Shown: positions 1 to 9,391 of the stretch, in pieces
Layout: every line of letters begins with the position of its first letter
Position numbering within the stretch: position 1 is the first letter of the stretch
Origin: CAVUXJ01 sp963814975
GTDB lineage: Bacteria; Acidobacteriota; Vicinamibacteria; Vicinamibacterales; CAVVIG01
Direction of reading: 5' to 3'
Assembly: GCA_963814975.1 (NCBI GenBank)
Contig: CAWFFB010000030.1
Span: 198,762-262,761, forward strand
Length of the DNA stretch: 64,000 nucleotides
The notes under the pieces: model-generated
Databases searched by the model: none
What the model saw: only the letters and a program-made list of their open reading frames with translations
What the model was told of the DNA's origin: nothing
Program-made: the position numbers and the translations under genes

Positions 1-1
1 C

Positions 2-1387
2 GGGTTGCCGATCGCGCGGGCGGCGCGCGCCACCCGCGCGGAAGCTCAGGCGGCGATTCAGGCCGCTCGCGACGCGTTCGATTCCGGCGCGTGGTCGGGC
101 CTCACGGCGACGAAGCGCGGTCAGGTGCTGCTCGAAATCGCGCGACAGCTGCGGGAGTGTTCAGCGGAGCTCGCGCGACTCGAGACCGAGAACATGGGGA
201 AGCCGATCGTCGAGTCCGAGTTCGACGTGGCAGACGCGGCGACCTGCTTTGAGTACTACGGGGGCCTTGCCAACAAGATCACCGGCGAGGTCAACCCGGT
301 TCCCGACGAGGCGCTCAGCCTGACGCTCAAAGAGCCGGTCGGCGTCTGCGGGCAGATCATCCCCTGGAACTACCCGCTGCTGATGGCCGCCTGGAAGATC
401 GCACCGGCGTTGTGCGCAGGGTGCACCGTGGTCCTGAAGCCGGCCGAGGCCACACCGATGACGGCTCTTGCGCTCGCCCGCATTCTGGACGGCATCCCGG
501 ACCTGCCCAAGGGCGCGGTCAGCGTGGTCACAGGTGATGGTCCGGTGGTGGGGGCGCTCCTGGCCGAAAGCGACCTCGTCGACAAGGTCGCCTTCACCGG
601 TTCGACGCGCACCGGTCGCGCCATCCTGCGCGCCGCCGCCGACTCGAACCTGAAGCGCGTCACGCTCGAGCTGGGTGGCAAGTCCCCGAACATCTTCTTC
701 GCGGACGCGGACTGGGAGGCGGCAGTCGAAGGCGCGGTGTTCGGGGTGTTCGTGAATCAGGGCGAGGTGTGCTCGGCCGGGTCGCGCATCCTGGTCGAGA
801 AAGCGATCCATGCGAAGTTTCTCGACGCGGTCGTTGCCAAGGCGAAGACCATCCGGCTCGGCGACCCGCTGGACCGCGACACGCGGATGGGTCCGCTCGT
901 CACCGCTGCGCATCGCGATCGTGTGATCGGTTACGTCGAGCAGGGAAAGCACGAAGGCGCGCAACTCGTGCTCGGCGGGGGCAAGCCGGGGGGCGCACTC
1001 GCGCGCGGTCTGTTTGTCGAGCCCACGATTTTCGACCGCGTGGATCCGGGCATGCGGATCGCGCAGGAGGAGATCTTCGGTCCGGTGGTTTCCGTGATTC
1101 CGTTCGAGGGCGAGCGGCAGGCGATCGAGATTGCCAATGCCACGCCTTACGGTCTGGCTGGCGCGGTGTGGACGCGCGACATCTTCCGCGCCTTCCGCGT
1201 GGTCCGGAAGCTGAGGGCCGGTATCGTCTGGGTGAATCACATGCAGCCCACCTACGTCGAGGCTCCGTGGGGTGGGGTGAAGATGAGCGGCGGTGGCCGC
1301 GAGCTCGGGCTGCACGGGGTCGACAACTATCTCGAGATGAAGCAGGTGCACGTCAACCTGAACGAAAATCCGATGGGCTGGTACTGA
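2..1387 (+). CDS. Aldehyde dehydrogenase, NAD(P)+-dependent (5' end outside window)
   Basis: Oxidises an aldehyde to the acid in the cytosol. The frame is open to the window edge, so the true start and perhaps 20-40 residues are missing; 460 residues are visible against about 490 usual. Family landmarks are in order: the PWNYPL nucleotide-fold segment, GSTRTGR, the catalytic glutamate in LELGGKSPN, the catalytic cysteine in GEVCSAGSR and the C-terminal WGGVKMSGGGRELG. It most resembles the betaine/aminobutyraldehyde dehydrogenase group, but the substrate cannot be read from sequence. An aminotransferase gene starts 2 bases after its stop and a saccharopine-dehydrogenase-like gene overlaps that, which suggests the aldehyde comes from an amino acid such as lysine. 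Confidence 0.93.
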   Translation, partial: GLPIARAARATRAEAQAAIQAARDAFDSGAWSGLTATKRGQVLLEIARQLRECSAELARLETENMGKPIVESEFDVADAATCFEYYGGLANKITGEVNPVPDEALSLTLKEPVGVCGQIIPWNYPLLMAAWKIAPALCAGCTVVLKPAEATPMTALALARILDGIPDLPKGAVSVVTGDGPVVGALLAESDLVDKVAFTGSTRTGRAILRAAADSNLKRVTLELGGKSPNIFFADADWEAAVEGAVFGVFVNQGEVCSAGSRILVEKAIHAKFLDAVVAKAKTIRLGDPLDRDTRMGPLVTAAHRDRVIGYVEQGKHEGAQLVLGGGKPGGALARGLFVEPTIFDRVDPGMRIAQEEIFGPVVSVIPFEGERQAIEIANATPYGLAGAVWTRDIFRAFRVVRKLRAGIVWVNHMQPTYVEAPWGGVKMSGGGRELGLHGVDNYLEMKQVHVNLNENPMGWY

Positions 1388-1389
1388 GC

Positions 1390-2739
1390 GTGGCGAGATT
1401 GACATGCGATGCGATCCGCATCCGTACGTCGCTCCCCGGACCCCGGAGCCGGGCTCTGGTCGAGGAGCGCCGGCGTTTTGTCGCCGCCGGAGTTGCCGAG
1501 GCGCGGCACGGCATCTTCTTCGAGCGCGCCGAGGGGGCACGTCTCATCGACGTCGACGGCAATGTGCTCCTCGACTTCAGCGGCGGCATTGGCTGCCTCA
1601 ATGCCGGCCACGGAGCGCCGCGCGTCATCGCTCGCGTTCGTGAGCAGCTGGACAAGCTTCAGCACGCGTGTTTCATGGTGGCGCCTTACGAGCCGTATGT
1701 CGCCCTGGCCCGCAAGCTGTGCTCAATCGTCCCGATCCCGGGGCCGACAAAAGCAGCGCTCTTCAACAGTGGGGCCGAAGCGGTCGAGAACGCGGTAAAA
1801 ATTGCTCGCTCCGCCACCGGCCGGCCCGCCGTGCTCGCGTTCGATCCGGGATTTCACGGTCGCACACTGCTCGCCCTGTCGCTCACCAGCAAGGCCTTCC
1901 CCTACCGAAGCGGCTTCGGGCCGTTCGCACCCGAGGTGTACCGGCTCCCCATCCCGGACGTGCTGCGCAGACCGCATGGCACGTCGGTCGACGAGTGGGT
2001 AGGGCATGCCATCAGGGAGCTTCACCGTTGTCTGAAAAGCACGGTCGATCCGCAGTCGATCGCGTGCGCCATCATCGAGCCCGTGATGGGCGAGGGCGGA
2101 TTCATCGTGCCGCCACGCGAGTTTCTGGCGGATCTGGCAAGTACCTGCAAGGAACACGGCATCGTCCTCGTTGCCGACGAGATACAAACGGGCTTCGGAC
2201 GCACCGGCCGGATGTTCGCCTGCGAGCGTGTCGGCCTCGAGCCGGACCTTGTGTGCCTGGCGAAGTCGCTGTCCAATGGATTCCCGCTTTCGGCGGTGGT
2301 GGGGCGTGCGGCGATCATGGACGCCGTGCAGCCGGGAGGCCTGGGCGGGACATTCGGAGGCAACCCGGTCTCGTGCGCCGCGGCGCTCGGGGCCATTGAA
2401 ACGCTCGAGCAGGATGGACTGGTGGACCGCGCGGAAGCCATCGGCACGGTGGTGGCCAGGCGCTTCGAGGGAATGGTGGCGCGGTATCCCTTCATCGCCG
2501 AGACGCGCGGGCTGGGCGCCATGCGCGCGCTCGAACTGGTTGACGATCGCACGTCTCTCAAGCCTGACCAGCCCCGCACCGACCGGGTCCTGGCGCTCGC
2601 CGCGACGCGCGGCTTGCTGCTTCTTTCAGCCGGCCTGTACGGCAACGTGATCCGCACGCTGATGCCGCTGACCGTGACCGACGCCGAGCTCGAGGAGGGA
2701 CTCGACGTGCTCGAGTCATGCCTCGCTGATACCGCGTGA
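1390..2739 (+). CDS. Class III PLP-dependent aminotransferase (GabT/acetylornithine type)
   Basis: Transfers an omega- or alpha-amino group to a keto acid using pyridoxal phosphate. The 449-residue product has the PLP-binding aspartate in ADEIQTGFGRTG, the Schiff-base lysine in LAKSLSNGFP and the GGTFGGNP phosphate-contact loop. The frame stays open far upstream into the preceding gene, so I chose the GTG at 1390, which leaves a family-like N-terminus and a 2-base gap after the aldehyde dehydrogenase. The stop overlaps the ATG of the next gene. 4-aminobutyrate or lysine-type activity is plausible from the neighbours but not proved. Confidence 0.92.
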   Translation: MARLTCDAIRIRTSLPGPRSRALVEERRRFVAAGVAEARHGIFFERAEGARLIDVDGNVLLDFSGGIGCLNAGHGAPRVIARVREQLDKLQHACFMVAPYEPYVALARKLCSIVPIPGPTKAALFNSGAEAVENAVKIARSATGRPAVLAFDPGFHGRTLLALSLTSKAFPYRSGFGPFAPEVYRLPIPDVLRRPHGTSVDEWVGHAIRELHRCLKSTVDPQSIACAIIEPVMGEGGFIVPPREFLADLASTCKEHGIVLVADEIQTGFGRTGRMFACERVGLEPDLVCLAKSLSNGFPLSAVVGRAAIMDAVQPGGLGGTFGGNPVSCAAALGAIETLEQDGLVDRAEAIGTVVARRFEGMVARYPFIAETRGLGAMRALELVDDRTSLKPDQPRTDRVLALAATRGLLLLSAGLYGNVIRTLMPLTVTDAELEEGLDVLESCLADTA

Positions 2740-3959
2740 TGCGACCGAAACCCGGAACTGGAGCGAAACCGCGAATCGTCATCCTGGGAGGGGCGGGCGC
2801 GATGGGCCGGATCATGGTGCGCGATCTGCAGCGCACGAGTCGCGGCAAGGTGCGTATCGTTGTCGCCGACCGCGACGTCTCTGCCGCGCCGGGCCTCCGG
2901 GTCGAGACCACGCAGGTCGACGTCACCGATTCCGGGAGCCTTCGGCGCGCGCTGGACGGCGCCTACGCGACTATCGCCTCTCTGCCGTATCGTTACAATC
3001 TCGAGGCGATGCACGGAGCCCTCGAAGCGGGGGCGCATTACGTCGATCTCGGTGGCCTCTTCCACATGACCCGCCGTCAGCTCGAGCTCGCTCCTGAATT
3101 TGAGCGCCGCGGCCTGATGGCGATCCTCGGCATGGGCTCGGCGCCCGGGATCGTGAACGTGCTCGCAACGCTCGCGGCGCGCGGCCTCGACGCCGTCCGG
3201 GAGATCCATTGCCTGGTGGGCGGAATCGATCGAACCCGTTACCGCAACATGTCTCCCTTGTGGTTCGGCTACTCGGCCGACACGTTGCTCGACGAGTTCA
3301 CGATGCCCTCGCCCGTCTTTCGCGCAGGCAGATTCACGACGGTCCCCCCTCTCGATCCCGGCGAGCGCGTTGCCGTCCACTTCCCGGCTCCCGTCGGAAC
3401 GATCCCTGTCGACACCACGATCCACTCGGAGGTCGCAACCCTGCCCTTGTCGTTTGGTGACCGTGGCATTCGCGAAGTGACCTTTCGCCAGGGCTTTGAC
3501 ACGGAGTTCAGGGACAGACTGAGCTTTCTGGTGCAGCTTGGTCTTGCGGAGACGACGGCGCTGGCCTCCTCCCTCTCGCAGGGCTCGACCTGTTCTGGCA
3601 TCGTGCCGCGCGATGTGCTGCTCGCGCTCGTTGGCCGCTTTCCACCGCCAGTGCCGATCGGGAAGCCGCACCGCTACGAAGTACTGCGCACCGTTGTCGG
3701 TGGGACGCACCGTGGCCGCCGGGTGACCGTTACCGCCGATTGCCACGCCGGCAGTAACGCGGGATGGGGAATCGGACCCGACATCGATACCGGCGCCCCG
3801 CCGTCGATCGCGGTGCAGCTCATGCTTTCCGGCGAAATCGAGCTGCGCCCGGGTGTCTGGGCCCCGGAACAGGTGGTTCCAGCCGGACCGTTCGTGCGCG
3901 AACTCAGCCGTCGCGCCATGCGGGTGACGTGTCGCAGGCGAGCAGTCAGACGCGAGTGA
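2739..3959 (+). CDS. Saccharopine dehydrogenase / lysine dehydrogenase-like oxidoreductase
   Basis: A 406-residue NAD(P)-dependent oxidoreductase. It opens with a Rossmann nucleotide-binding loop (VILGGAGAMG near residue 15) and contains the family segment HYVDLGGLF followed by GMGSAPGIVNVLA, typical of saccharopine dehydrogenase, lysine 6-dehydrogenase and carboxynorspermidine synthase relatives. The ATG at 2739 overlaps the upstream stop by one base; a GTG at 2736 is an alternative. With the aldehyde dehydrogenase and aminotransferase it could form an aminoadipate-semialdehyde route for lysine breakdown, or a polyamine-related route. The family is clear, the reaction is inferred. Confidence 0.85.
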   Translation: MRPKPGTGAKPRIVILGGAGAMGRIMVRDLQRTSRGKVRIVVADRDVSAAPGLRVETTQVDVTDSGSLRRALDGAYATIASLPYRYNLEAMHGALEAGAHYVDLGGLFHMTRRQLELAPEFERRGLMAILGMGSAPGIVNVLATLAARGLDAVREIHCLVGGIDRTRYRNMSPLWFGYSADTLLDEFTMPSPVFRAGRFTTVPPLDPGERVAVHFPAPVGTIPVDTTIHSEVATLPLSFGDRGIREVTFRQGFDTEFRDRLSFLVQLGLAETTALASSLSQGSTCSGIVPRDVLLALVGRFPPPVPIGKPHRYEVLRTVVGGTHRGRRVTVTADCHAGSNAGWGIGPDIDTGAPPSIAVQLMLSGEIELRPGVWAPEQVVPAGPFVRELSRRAMRVTCRRRAVRRE

Positions 3960-4210
3960 CGTCCTGGCTTACTGTGGTTCTCGGAAATTTCCTACAGCGC
4001 CCGACCGATCGCGCCTGGGATTGGGTGGAGCTCATTTCCTCGTCCACCTGTTGGTGGCGAATTCCCAATCGGGGTGCAACACCGCTCTGAACGAAGTCGC
4101 GATTCGGCCCGAGTTCGTCTCTACCTGCCGGTGCACCGCGGTAGTCGATCTGATCGACGCCGCGCGAGGCCGGACAGGTTTCCCGCAGGCGTCGTCGACA
4201 TTTCTCTCTG
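3960..4210. other. Intergenic stretch without recognisable gene
   Basis: Short open frames exist on both strands but none has a recognisable domain, signal peptide or ribosome-binding site. The sequence looks like non-coding or decayed DNA leading into a receptor fragment. Confidence 0.5.
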
Positions 4211-4510
4211 CTACCTCTTGCTCGAAGCTGCTTCACAGGTTGACCAATGGTCTCTCCATATCAGGCTGAAGACCTCGATGCCGACACAGGCCGACACCGG
4301 CGTGCCCGGATAGCACGGATTCGCGCATCGACGTTGGCCACGTTCACCTGGAACGCCAGCCGACTTCCGGCCCGCGACGGATGCCGCGGTCTGATCCGAC
4401 ACGATGCCGCTGAGGGTGGTCGGTTGCTGAGCGGCACTCAGAACCGACGTGCCCACGAACGTGAACACGACAATCGGAGCAACAACGAGGCAGCGAAACA
4501 ACGACAACAT
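4211..4510 (-). pseudogene. N-terminal stub of a TonB-dependent receptor (carboxypeptidase-regulatory type)
   Basis: The frame starts with a good ribosome-binding site (GGGAGAG) and a signal peptide (MLSLFRCLVVAPIVVFTF ... LSAAQQ), then LSGIVSDQTAASVAG, which matches the start of the carboxypeptidase-regulatory-like plug extension of acidobacterial outer-membrane receptors (typically SGxVxDxTGAxVAGA). After that the reading loses family character; the +1 frame reads RLAFQVNVANVDARI, resembling a late barrel strand. A normal receptor is about 1000 residues, so this is a stub, perhaps made by one internal deletion. The family call rests on about 45 residues. Confidence 0.45.
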
Positions 4511-4715
4511 GAGGCTCTCCCTTTTCCGGGACTGAACGCTCGACGAACCAGATCGACCTGCCTCCGCGAGGCTCGTCACACCAGCGCGGTGGGCGAGTCG
4601 ACGCAAACGCGCCGCGTGCGAATTTGCCCGCGAGCGTATGAACAGACGTGCGGTGGTCACAGTCCGTCGCGCTCTTGGGTGGCCGGGCTGTGCCGGTTGG
4701 CGAGACGAAGAAGGA

Positions 4716-5036
4716 CTAGATACGAGGCGGCGGGGGGTCTGGAGGGAGCGTGCCGTCCGAAAGCAAAGGGGGCTGGTACTCGATCGGGCGCGACGGCGTC
4801 GCATCAGCTACGACGGTGGCGGCTGCGACAGGAGGCGTCAGCGGTCCGAGCATCGACGCCAGGGCGAGACCCAGCTCATTCTGTGTGCTCTGCAAGCGGC
4901 AGCGTGCCGAGTCGGCCGGCTTGCCATGCATCGGGCACGAACCGTGGTCAGCCCCGTCCGCACACGTACAGATAATGCCTGTCTCTGAAGCTCCGCTTGT
5001 GAGCAGAAGGGCGGTCGTTCCAGTTACGACGGACAC
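4716..5036 (-). CDS. Small secreted Cys/His-containing protein of unknown function
   Basis: About 106 residues from a GTG at 5036. It carries a CTC...HGSCPMHG cluster and a proline-rich C-terminus ending PPDPPPPRI, the layout of small secreted hypothetical proteins common in Acidobacteriota. Reading upstream in the same frame, a plausible N-terminus beginning at GTG 5093 (VLKIRRLLVPAAVA) is separated from it by a TAG. The gene may therefore carry a nonsense mutation that removed its signal peptide. No function can be assigned; metal binding is a guess from the Cys and His residues. Confidence 0.4.
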   Translation of the reverse strand: MSVVTGTTALLLTSGASETGIICTCADGADHGSCPMHGKPADSARCRLQSTQNELGLALASMLGPLTPPVAAATVVADATPSRPIEYQPPLLSDGTLPPDPPPPRI

Positions 5037-5150
5037 GTGGAGGAACAGCTACGCGACCGCCGCTGGGACGAGCAGACGTCGGATCTTCAGCACGAGTGCC
5101 GTTCAGCTTAGTGCCGGCACCAAGGCCGGCCAAGTGCTCGGGCCGGAATT

Positions 5151-5166
5151 GCGCCCCTGCGGGGCG
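5151..5166. promoter_or_regulatory. Small GC-rich hairpin upstream of the NHL gene
   Basis: CGCCCC and GGGGCG form a perfect 6-bp stem with a TGC loop, about 46 bases before the ATG at 5213. No T-run follows, so it is not a classical terminator. A 5'UTR role is only possible. Confidence 0.3.
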
Positions 5167-5212
5167 TCCTTGCGGTAGCATTGCGACCAACAACCGACCC
5201 AGGGAGCGAATC

Positions 5213-6229
5213 ATGAGCTTGAGGCTGCCGAGACTTGTCGTTGCGTTGTTCGCCTCCACCGCATGCGTGGCAGGCGCTCAGGCGCAATCGAGTTATCCGT
5301 GTGCGAACGATCTGCCCAATCCGTACCGTCTGGTGACGAATTGGGCGACGACGCCGCGCGGTTGGGCGCCGATCAGCGCGATCACGGTCGATGACAGGAA
5401 CAATTTCTGGGGCGTCGACCGCTGCGAGGAGCCAGGCTGCAAGTCCGTGTTCGAAATTGGCCCCGACGGGAAGACGATCCGGAATTTCGGCACCGATCTG
5501 TTCGTCGAGCCGCACCAGGTCGCCGTCGATCATGACGGCAATGTTTGGGTGGCTGATGCGAGCGCGAAAGGCGCGAAGGGTCTGCAGGTGACAAAACTGA
5601 GCCCGGATGGACGCGTGCTCTTGAAGCTCGGCAAGCCGGGTCAGGGACAGGGCAGCGCGGCGTTGGATAGTTTCGATTCACCGACCGGAGTCGCTGTTTC
5701 CAGCAATGGGGACGTCTTTATTGCCCAAGGCCATGGCGAGAACCCGAACAATTCGCGCATTCTGAAATTCACCAAGGACGGCAAGTTCATCAAGAGCTTC
5801 GCGACCTATGGCGCCGGGAACGGGCAATTGCGCTCGCCGCATGCGATTGCCATCGACCGCCAGGACCGGCTCTACGCCGCCGACCGCAGCAATTCGCGCG
5901 TCGTGGTGTTCGACAAGGAAGGGAATTTCCTCGCCGCCTGGAAACAGTTCGGCCGGCCGAGCGGAATCGCTGTCGACAAGAACGACATGCTCTATGTGAT
6001 CGATTCCCAATCGTCGGACAACCAAGGCGCGGCCAATTACAATCCCGGCTGCAAGCGCGGCATCCGCGTGGGCAGTGTGAAGGACGGCAAGGTCACGGCC
6101 TACATCCCGCCGCCGCCACCCGCCGATCCGAAATGGCAGCCGGCCATCGGCATCGCCGCGGATCAGAATGGCAATATCTACGCCGCCTCCGACGACCAGC
6201 ACAATGTGGTGAAGTGGGTGAAGAATTAA
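5213..6229 (+). CDS. Secreted NHL-repeat beta-propeller protein
   Basis: A 338-residue exported protein: signal peptide ending near AGAQAQ, then repeated NHL-type units (for example PHQVAVDHDGNVWVAD, SPTGVAVSSNGDVFIA, SPHAIAIDRQDRLYAAD) that build a propeller. Two cysteine pairs occur (PCAND, CEEPGC). Start chosen at ATG 5213 behind AGGGAGCG; the open frame extends upstream but without export features. A paralogue sharing NDLPNPY and the VDRC element lies convergently at 6595-7707. Peptidylglycine alpha-amidating lyase-like and SMP-30-like enzymes share this fold, so it may be an enzyme or a binding scaffold. Function unknown. Confidence 0.85.
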   Translation: MSLRLPRLVVALFASTACVAGAQAQSSYPCANDLPNPYRLVTNWATTPRGWAPISAITVDDRNNFWGVDRCEEPGCKSVFEIGPDGKTIRNFGTDLFVEPHQVAVDHDGNVWVADASAKGAKGLQVTKLSPDGRVLLKLGKPGQGQGSAALDSFDSPTGVAVSSNGDVFIAQGHGENPNNSRILKFTKDGKFIKSFATYGAGNGQLRSPHAIAIDRQDRLYAADRSNSRVVVFDKEGNFLAAWKQFGRPSGIAVDKNDMLYVIDSQSSDNQGAANYNPGCKRGIRVGSVKDGKVTAYIPPPPPADPKWQPAIGIAADQNGNIYAASDDQHNVVKWVKN

Positions 6230-6594
6230 CCGGCGGAGGGGACCGAAGCTAGCCTCCTGGTAGGATTGACCTCGGACCTCCGGTGTCCTCCTCTATTCCA
6301 CGACATCAAAGCGCAGGCCGCTCGAACCTTCGCCGCGGCCGACCGTCTTGCGTCGGCCGATCCACAGTCACGGGCTGCCGTCGAACCAGCGGGCGTATTG
6401 ATAGGAACGGGTGCCCCGGCAGCCTTCGCGTGGGATCTCCTCGTCGAAAATGTCGAGAGGGCCGACGCTGGGTTTCAGGATGGGTCCGGAACTGGCGCGG
6501 TAATCCGTAAGGCCGCTCCTTGGCTGTGTCGGGGTTCGTGCCCGTTTAGGAGTAGCCGTCGTCCCGTTTCCAGTTCCCGACCCTGCAACCAAAG
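6230..6594. other. Gap between convergent NHL genes
   Basis: No convincing gene. A 74-codon minus-strand frame (6368-6592, ending SYQYARWFDGSP) is open but has no recognisable family and could be debris of a lost gene. No strong terminator hairpin was seen between the two convergent genes. Confidence 0.4.
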
Positions 6595-7707
6595 CTACTG
6601 GTTTTTCTGGCTGCGAGGGGTATCGCTGCGGGACCGCTTGATGTACTTCGTCAGTCCTCCGGAAGGAGTCTCGGCCCCAAATACGTTCCCTGCGGCGTCA
6701 ACCGCGACGCCACCGGCGGCGGTTCCCCCTTCGCGTATGTTGTTCGCGTGCGGCGGAATGAAGAACATCACTTTACCGTCCGCGTTGCCGATTCGAATAC
6801 CCTTCCTCCAACCTGGGTTGACGAGGGAATCCGATCCCGAGTCGCTCGTGTAAACGATGTCATTCCTGATGTACAACCCGCTTGCGCGACTGAATTGCTT
6901 CCACTCGTCAAGGTACTTGCCGTCCTGATCGAAGATCTGGAGACGAAAGTTGGCGCGGTCAGCGACGAACAAGCGGCCACGGGAATCGAACGCCAGCGCG
7001 TGCGCCCGCTGGAGTTCCCCCGGGCCGGAACCGAACTTGCCCCAGCTCTTGAGGAACTTGCCGTTGCGATCGAACTTCACGATGCGTCCGACCCTGGTGG
7101 ACGGAGTCGTGTTCTCGCCTCCATCATGGCCGTCCGCCACGAAAATATCGCCGTTGGGGGCCGTGATGACGGCGGCCGGCTCGTTCAACAAATCGGGCGG
7201 ATCACCTGCCGTGCCTGGCTTTCCAAGCGTCATCAACACCTTGCCGTCCGGGCTGAACTTGATGACCGTGTGGCCCTTGGCTTTCTCTGCCGGAAACTTC
7301 TTCAGTTCGTCAGCGGTCGTCGCGCGCCCGTCGGTCACCCAAACATTCCCTGCTCGATCCACGTGAATCCCGTGTGGATAGACCAACATGCCCGCGCCAA
7401 AGCTCTTCACAAGCTTGCCGGACGGATCGAATTTGAGCACAACGGTCAGGTCCGATCCCGCACAGGAATCTGCGCCGCACCTGTCAACGGCCCAGACGCT
7501 CTTTCCGTCAGGATCGATATCGACCCCTGACGTATTTCCAAAGATTCGTCCTCCGGGAAATTTTCCCCAGTCGCTGATCGTTTCGTATGGATTGGGCAGA
7601 TCATTGACGGGTGTGACGGCACCCTGGCTATGGGCGCCTTTTCCATAGAGTGAGACGATCGCAACGGCTGCTGCAATCCTTGTTACTGCGAACAGACGGC
7701 TGCTCAT
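6595..7707 (-). CDS. Secreted NHL-repeat beta-propeller protein (paralogue)
   Basis: A 370-residue exported propeller. Signal peptide MSSRLFAVTRIAAAVAIVSL, then NDLPNPYETISDWGKFPGG and VWAVDRCGADSC, matching the same positions of the protein at 5213-6229. NHL blades include YPHGIHVDRAGNVWVTD and AHALAFDSRGRLFVAD. ATG 7707 is preferred because AAAGGAAG lies just upstream; in-frame starts further out are less likely. The two genes point at each other, so they are probably an old duplication. The C-terminus is polar and lysine/arginine-rich. Role unknown. Confidence 0.85.
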   Translation of the reverse strand: MSSRLFAVTRIAAAVAIVSLYGKGAHSQGAVTPVNDLPNPYETISDWGKFPGGRIFGNTSGVDIDPDGKSVWAVDRCGADSCAGSDLTVVLKFDPSGKLVKSFGAGMLVYPHGIHVDRAGNVWVTDGRATTADELKKFPAEKAKGHTVIKFSPDGKVLMTLGKPGTAGDPPDLLNEPAAVITAPNGDIFVADGHDGGENTTPSTRVGRIVKFDRNGKFLKSWGKFGSGPGELQRAHALAFDSRGRLFVADRANFRLQIFDQDGKYLDEWKQFSRASGLYIRNDIVYTSDSGSDSLVNPGWRKGIRIGNADGKVMFFIPPHANNIREGGTAAGGVAVDAAGNVFGAETPSGGLTKYIKRSRSDTPRSQKNQ

Positions 7708-8163
7708 CGAGCTTCCTTTCGGGACTTTAACAGTCATGGTCTCCACAGTCTAATCGTGAATTGAGAACGTCGGGGCGGAGACGCGTTCTCAGGGCGAACC
7801 GGGCATCCGAGCTCTCAGTGCCCGGCACGTTCTCGGACCTCACTCCCAGGTATATCGGAAGCCCGAGATTCGTAAAAGTCAGAGACTGTTGTGCGGCAGC
7901 GCGTCGGGTGTTGATCGACGGACGAGCGGTCAAACGGAGAGGGGAGCTCGTCGGGTTCGATCCTGCATTTCCGGCGCGGCGCCAAACTGGTCTATCGTTT
8001 CGTAAAGGACGACCCGGAACGCCGACGAACAAGCCGCATCTGGAATTCCACAGGCTGGACATGACCACCGACTCGTCGACTGAAAGTTATCCCGCCGGTA
8101 TCGGACAGAGGATTCTCGCCGACGTCGCATTTGGTCGGCGCAACAGGACGGACAGCTATTCCG
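7708..8163. promoter_or_regulatory. Divergent upstream region of the NHL gene and the 8164-15360 operon
   Basis: About 450 bases between divergently transcribed genes, so it should hold both promoters. I see no convincing paired -35/-10 boxes, operator palindrome or regulator gene here, and the open frames have no family features. Confidence 0.4.
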
Positions 8164-9390
8164 ATGAAGCCTGACGATCTGGTGTTGATTGCCGGCGGCG
8201 GGCCGGTCGGGCTCCTTTGTGCCCTGTTGTTGGGGCGGCGCGGTCTGCGGGTCCGCCTGTTCGAAGCGTGTGCCTCGCCGCAGGAAGATCCGCGCGCGGC
8301 GACCACCCACCCTGCAACCCTCGAGGTGCTCGGCGAGGCGGGACTGGCGGAAGACCTCGCCCGCGTCGGGCTGGTGGCGCCGATCGTTCAGTTCTGGGAC
8401 CGGCCAACCGGCTCGCTCATTGCCGAATTCGACCACGCGATATTGAAAGACGACACAGCGTATCCCTTCGTCGTGCAGTGCGAACAATTCAAGACAGCGA
8501 TGCTCGCGCTGAAGCGACTCAGGGATCTTCCCAACGTCGAGATTCTGTTCGAACACGAAATCGTCGATGTGTCGCAGACCGGACGGCATGTCAGTGCCAG
8601 CGTGCGTGAACCAGGACGCGTCACGAGGCATGTCGGCGGGTATCTCATCGGTGCTGATGGGGGCCGCAGCACGGTGCGCAAGCAAACGGGCATTTCCTTC
8701 GACGGGTTTACCTGGCCCGAACGCTTCATCGTGCTCACGACGCCCTTCGATTTCGAGACTGGTATCGGCTGCTGCACGCGGTCCTATTTCGCCGACCCCG
8801 AGGAGTGGTGCAATTGCTTCAAAGTGTCGGCGAACGGGCCGCCCGGCCTCTGGCGAGTGGTGTTTCCCACCAATCCCGATACCCCCGACGAGGAGCTGAT
8901 CAGCGACAAGGCGGTTCAAGCGCGACTTCAGAAGTTTTTCCGGTTGTCGACGAAGTACAACATCGTTCACCGCAATCTGTACGTCACGCATCAGCGTGTG
9001 GCGAGCACCTTCCGCCTGGAGCGGGTGTTGCTCGCGGGCGACGCCGCCCATGTCAACAATCCCATCGGCGGCATGGGGCTGAACGGCGGCCTTCAGGACG
9101 CGGCCAATCTTTCGGAAAAGCTTGCGTCGGTTCTGCTGGATGGCGCGTCCGACCGCCAACTCGATCTCTACGACAGGCAGCGCCGCACGGTCGCGATCGA
9201 CTTCGTGCAGCAGCAGAGCATCGACAACAAGAAGCGGCTGGAGGCGCGCGATCCCGAGATCCGGGCCAGGCATCTCGCCGAACTGCGCGACATCGCCGCC
9301 GATCCGTCGAGGGCGCGGCAATTTCTGCTGCGGACCTCCATGATCGCCAGCCAGCGCCGCGCGGCCGCCATGAGGCTGGAGGAAGCGTGA
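8164..9390 (+). CDS. FAD-dependent aromatic-type monooxygenase (class A)
   Basis: Cytosolic flavin hydroxylase of the PHBH/MhpA fold, 408 residues. Seen: FAD dinucleotide motif LIAGGGPVGLLCALLLG near the N-terminus, the DG motif GADGGRSTVRK and the second FAD motif LLAGDAAHVNNPIGGMGLN. Start at ATG 8164; a weaker GTG at 8131 extends the frame. It is the first gene of a tight operon, with the next start one base after its stop. Class A enzymes usually hydroxylate activated aromatic or N-heterocyclic rings with NAD(P)H and O2, so it may begin ring breakdown. Substrate not identifiable. Confidence 0.9.
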   Translation: MKPDDLVLIAGGGPVGLLCALLLGRRGLRVRLFEACASPQEDPRAATTHPATLEVLGEAGLAEDLARVGLVAPIVQFWDRPTGSLIAEFDHAILKDDTAYPFVVQCEQFKTAMLALKRLRDLPNVEILFEHEIVDVSQTGRHVSASVREPGRVTRHVGGYLIGADGGRSTVRKQTGISFDGFTWPERFIVLTTPFDFETGIGCCTRSYFADPEEWCNCFKVSANGPPGLWRVVFPTNPDTPDEELISDKAVQARLQKFFRLSTKYNIVHRNLYVTHQRVASTFRLERVLLAGDAAHVNNPIGGMGLNGGLQDAANLSEKLASVLLDGASDRQLDLYDRQRRTVAIDFVQQQSIDNKKRLEARDPEIRARHLAELRDIAADPSRARQFLLRTSMIASQRRAAAMRLEEA

Positions 9391-9391
9391 T

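Noticed and set aside
161..1540. Long minus-strand open frame opposite the aldehyde dehydrogenase
   Set aside because: It mirrors a strongly supported gene, has no family features and is Arg/His-rich in the way of high-GC antisense shadows.
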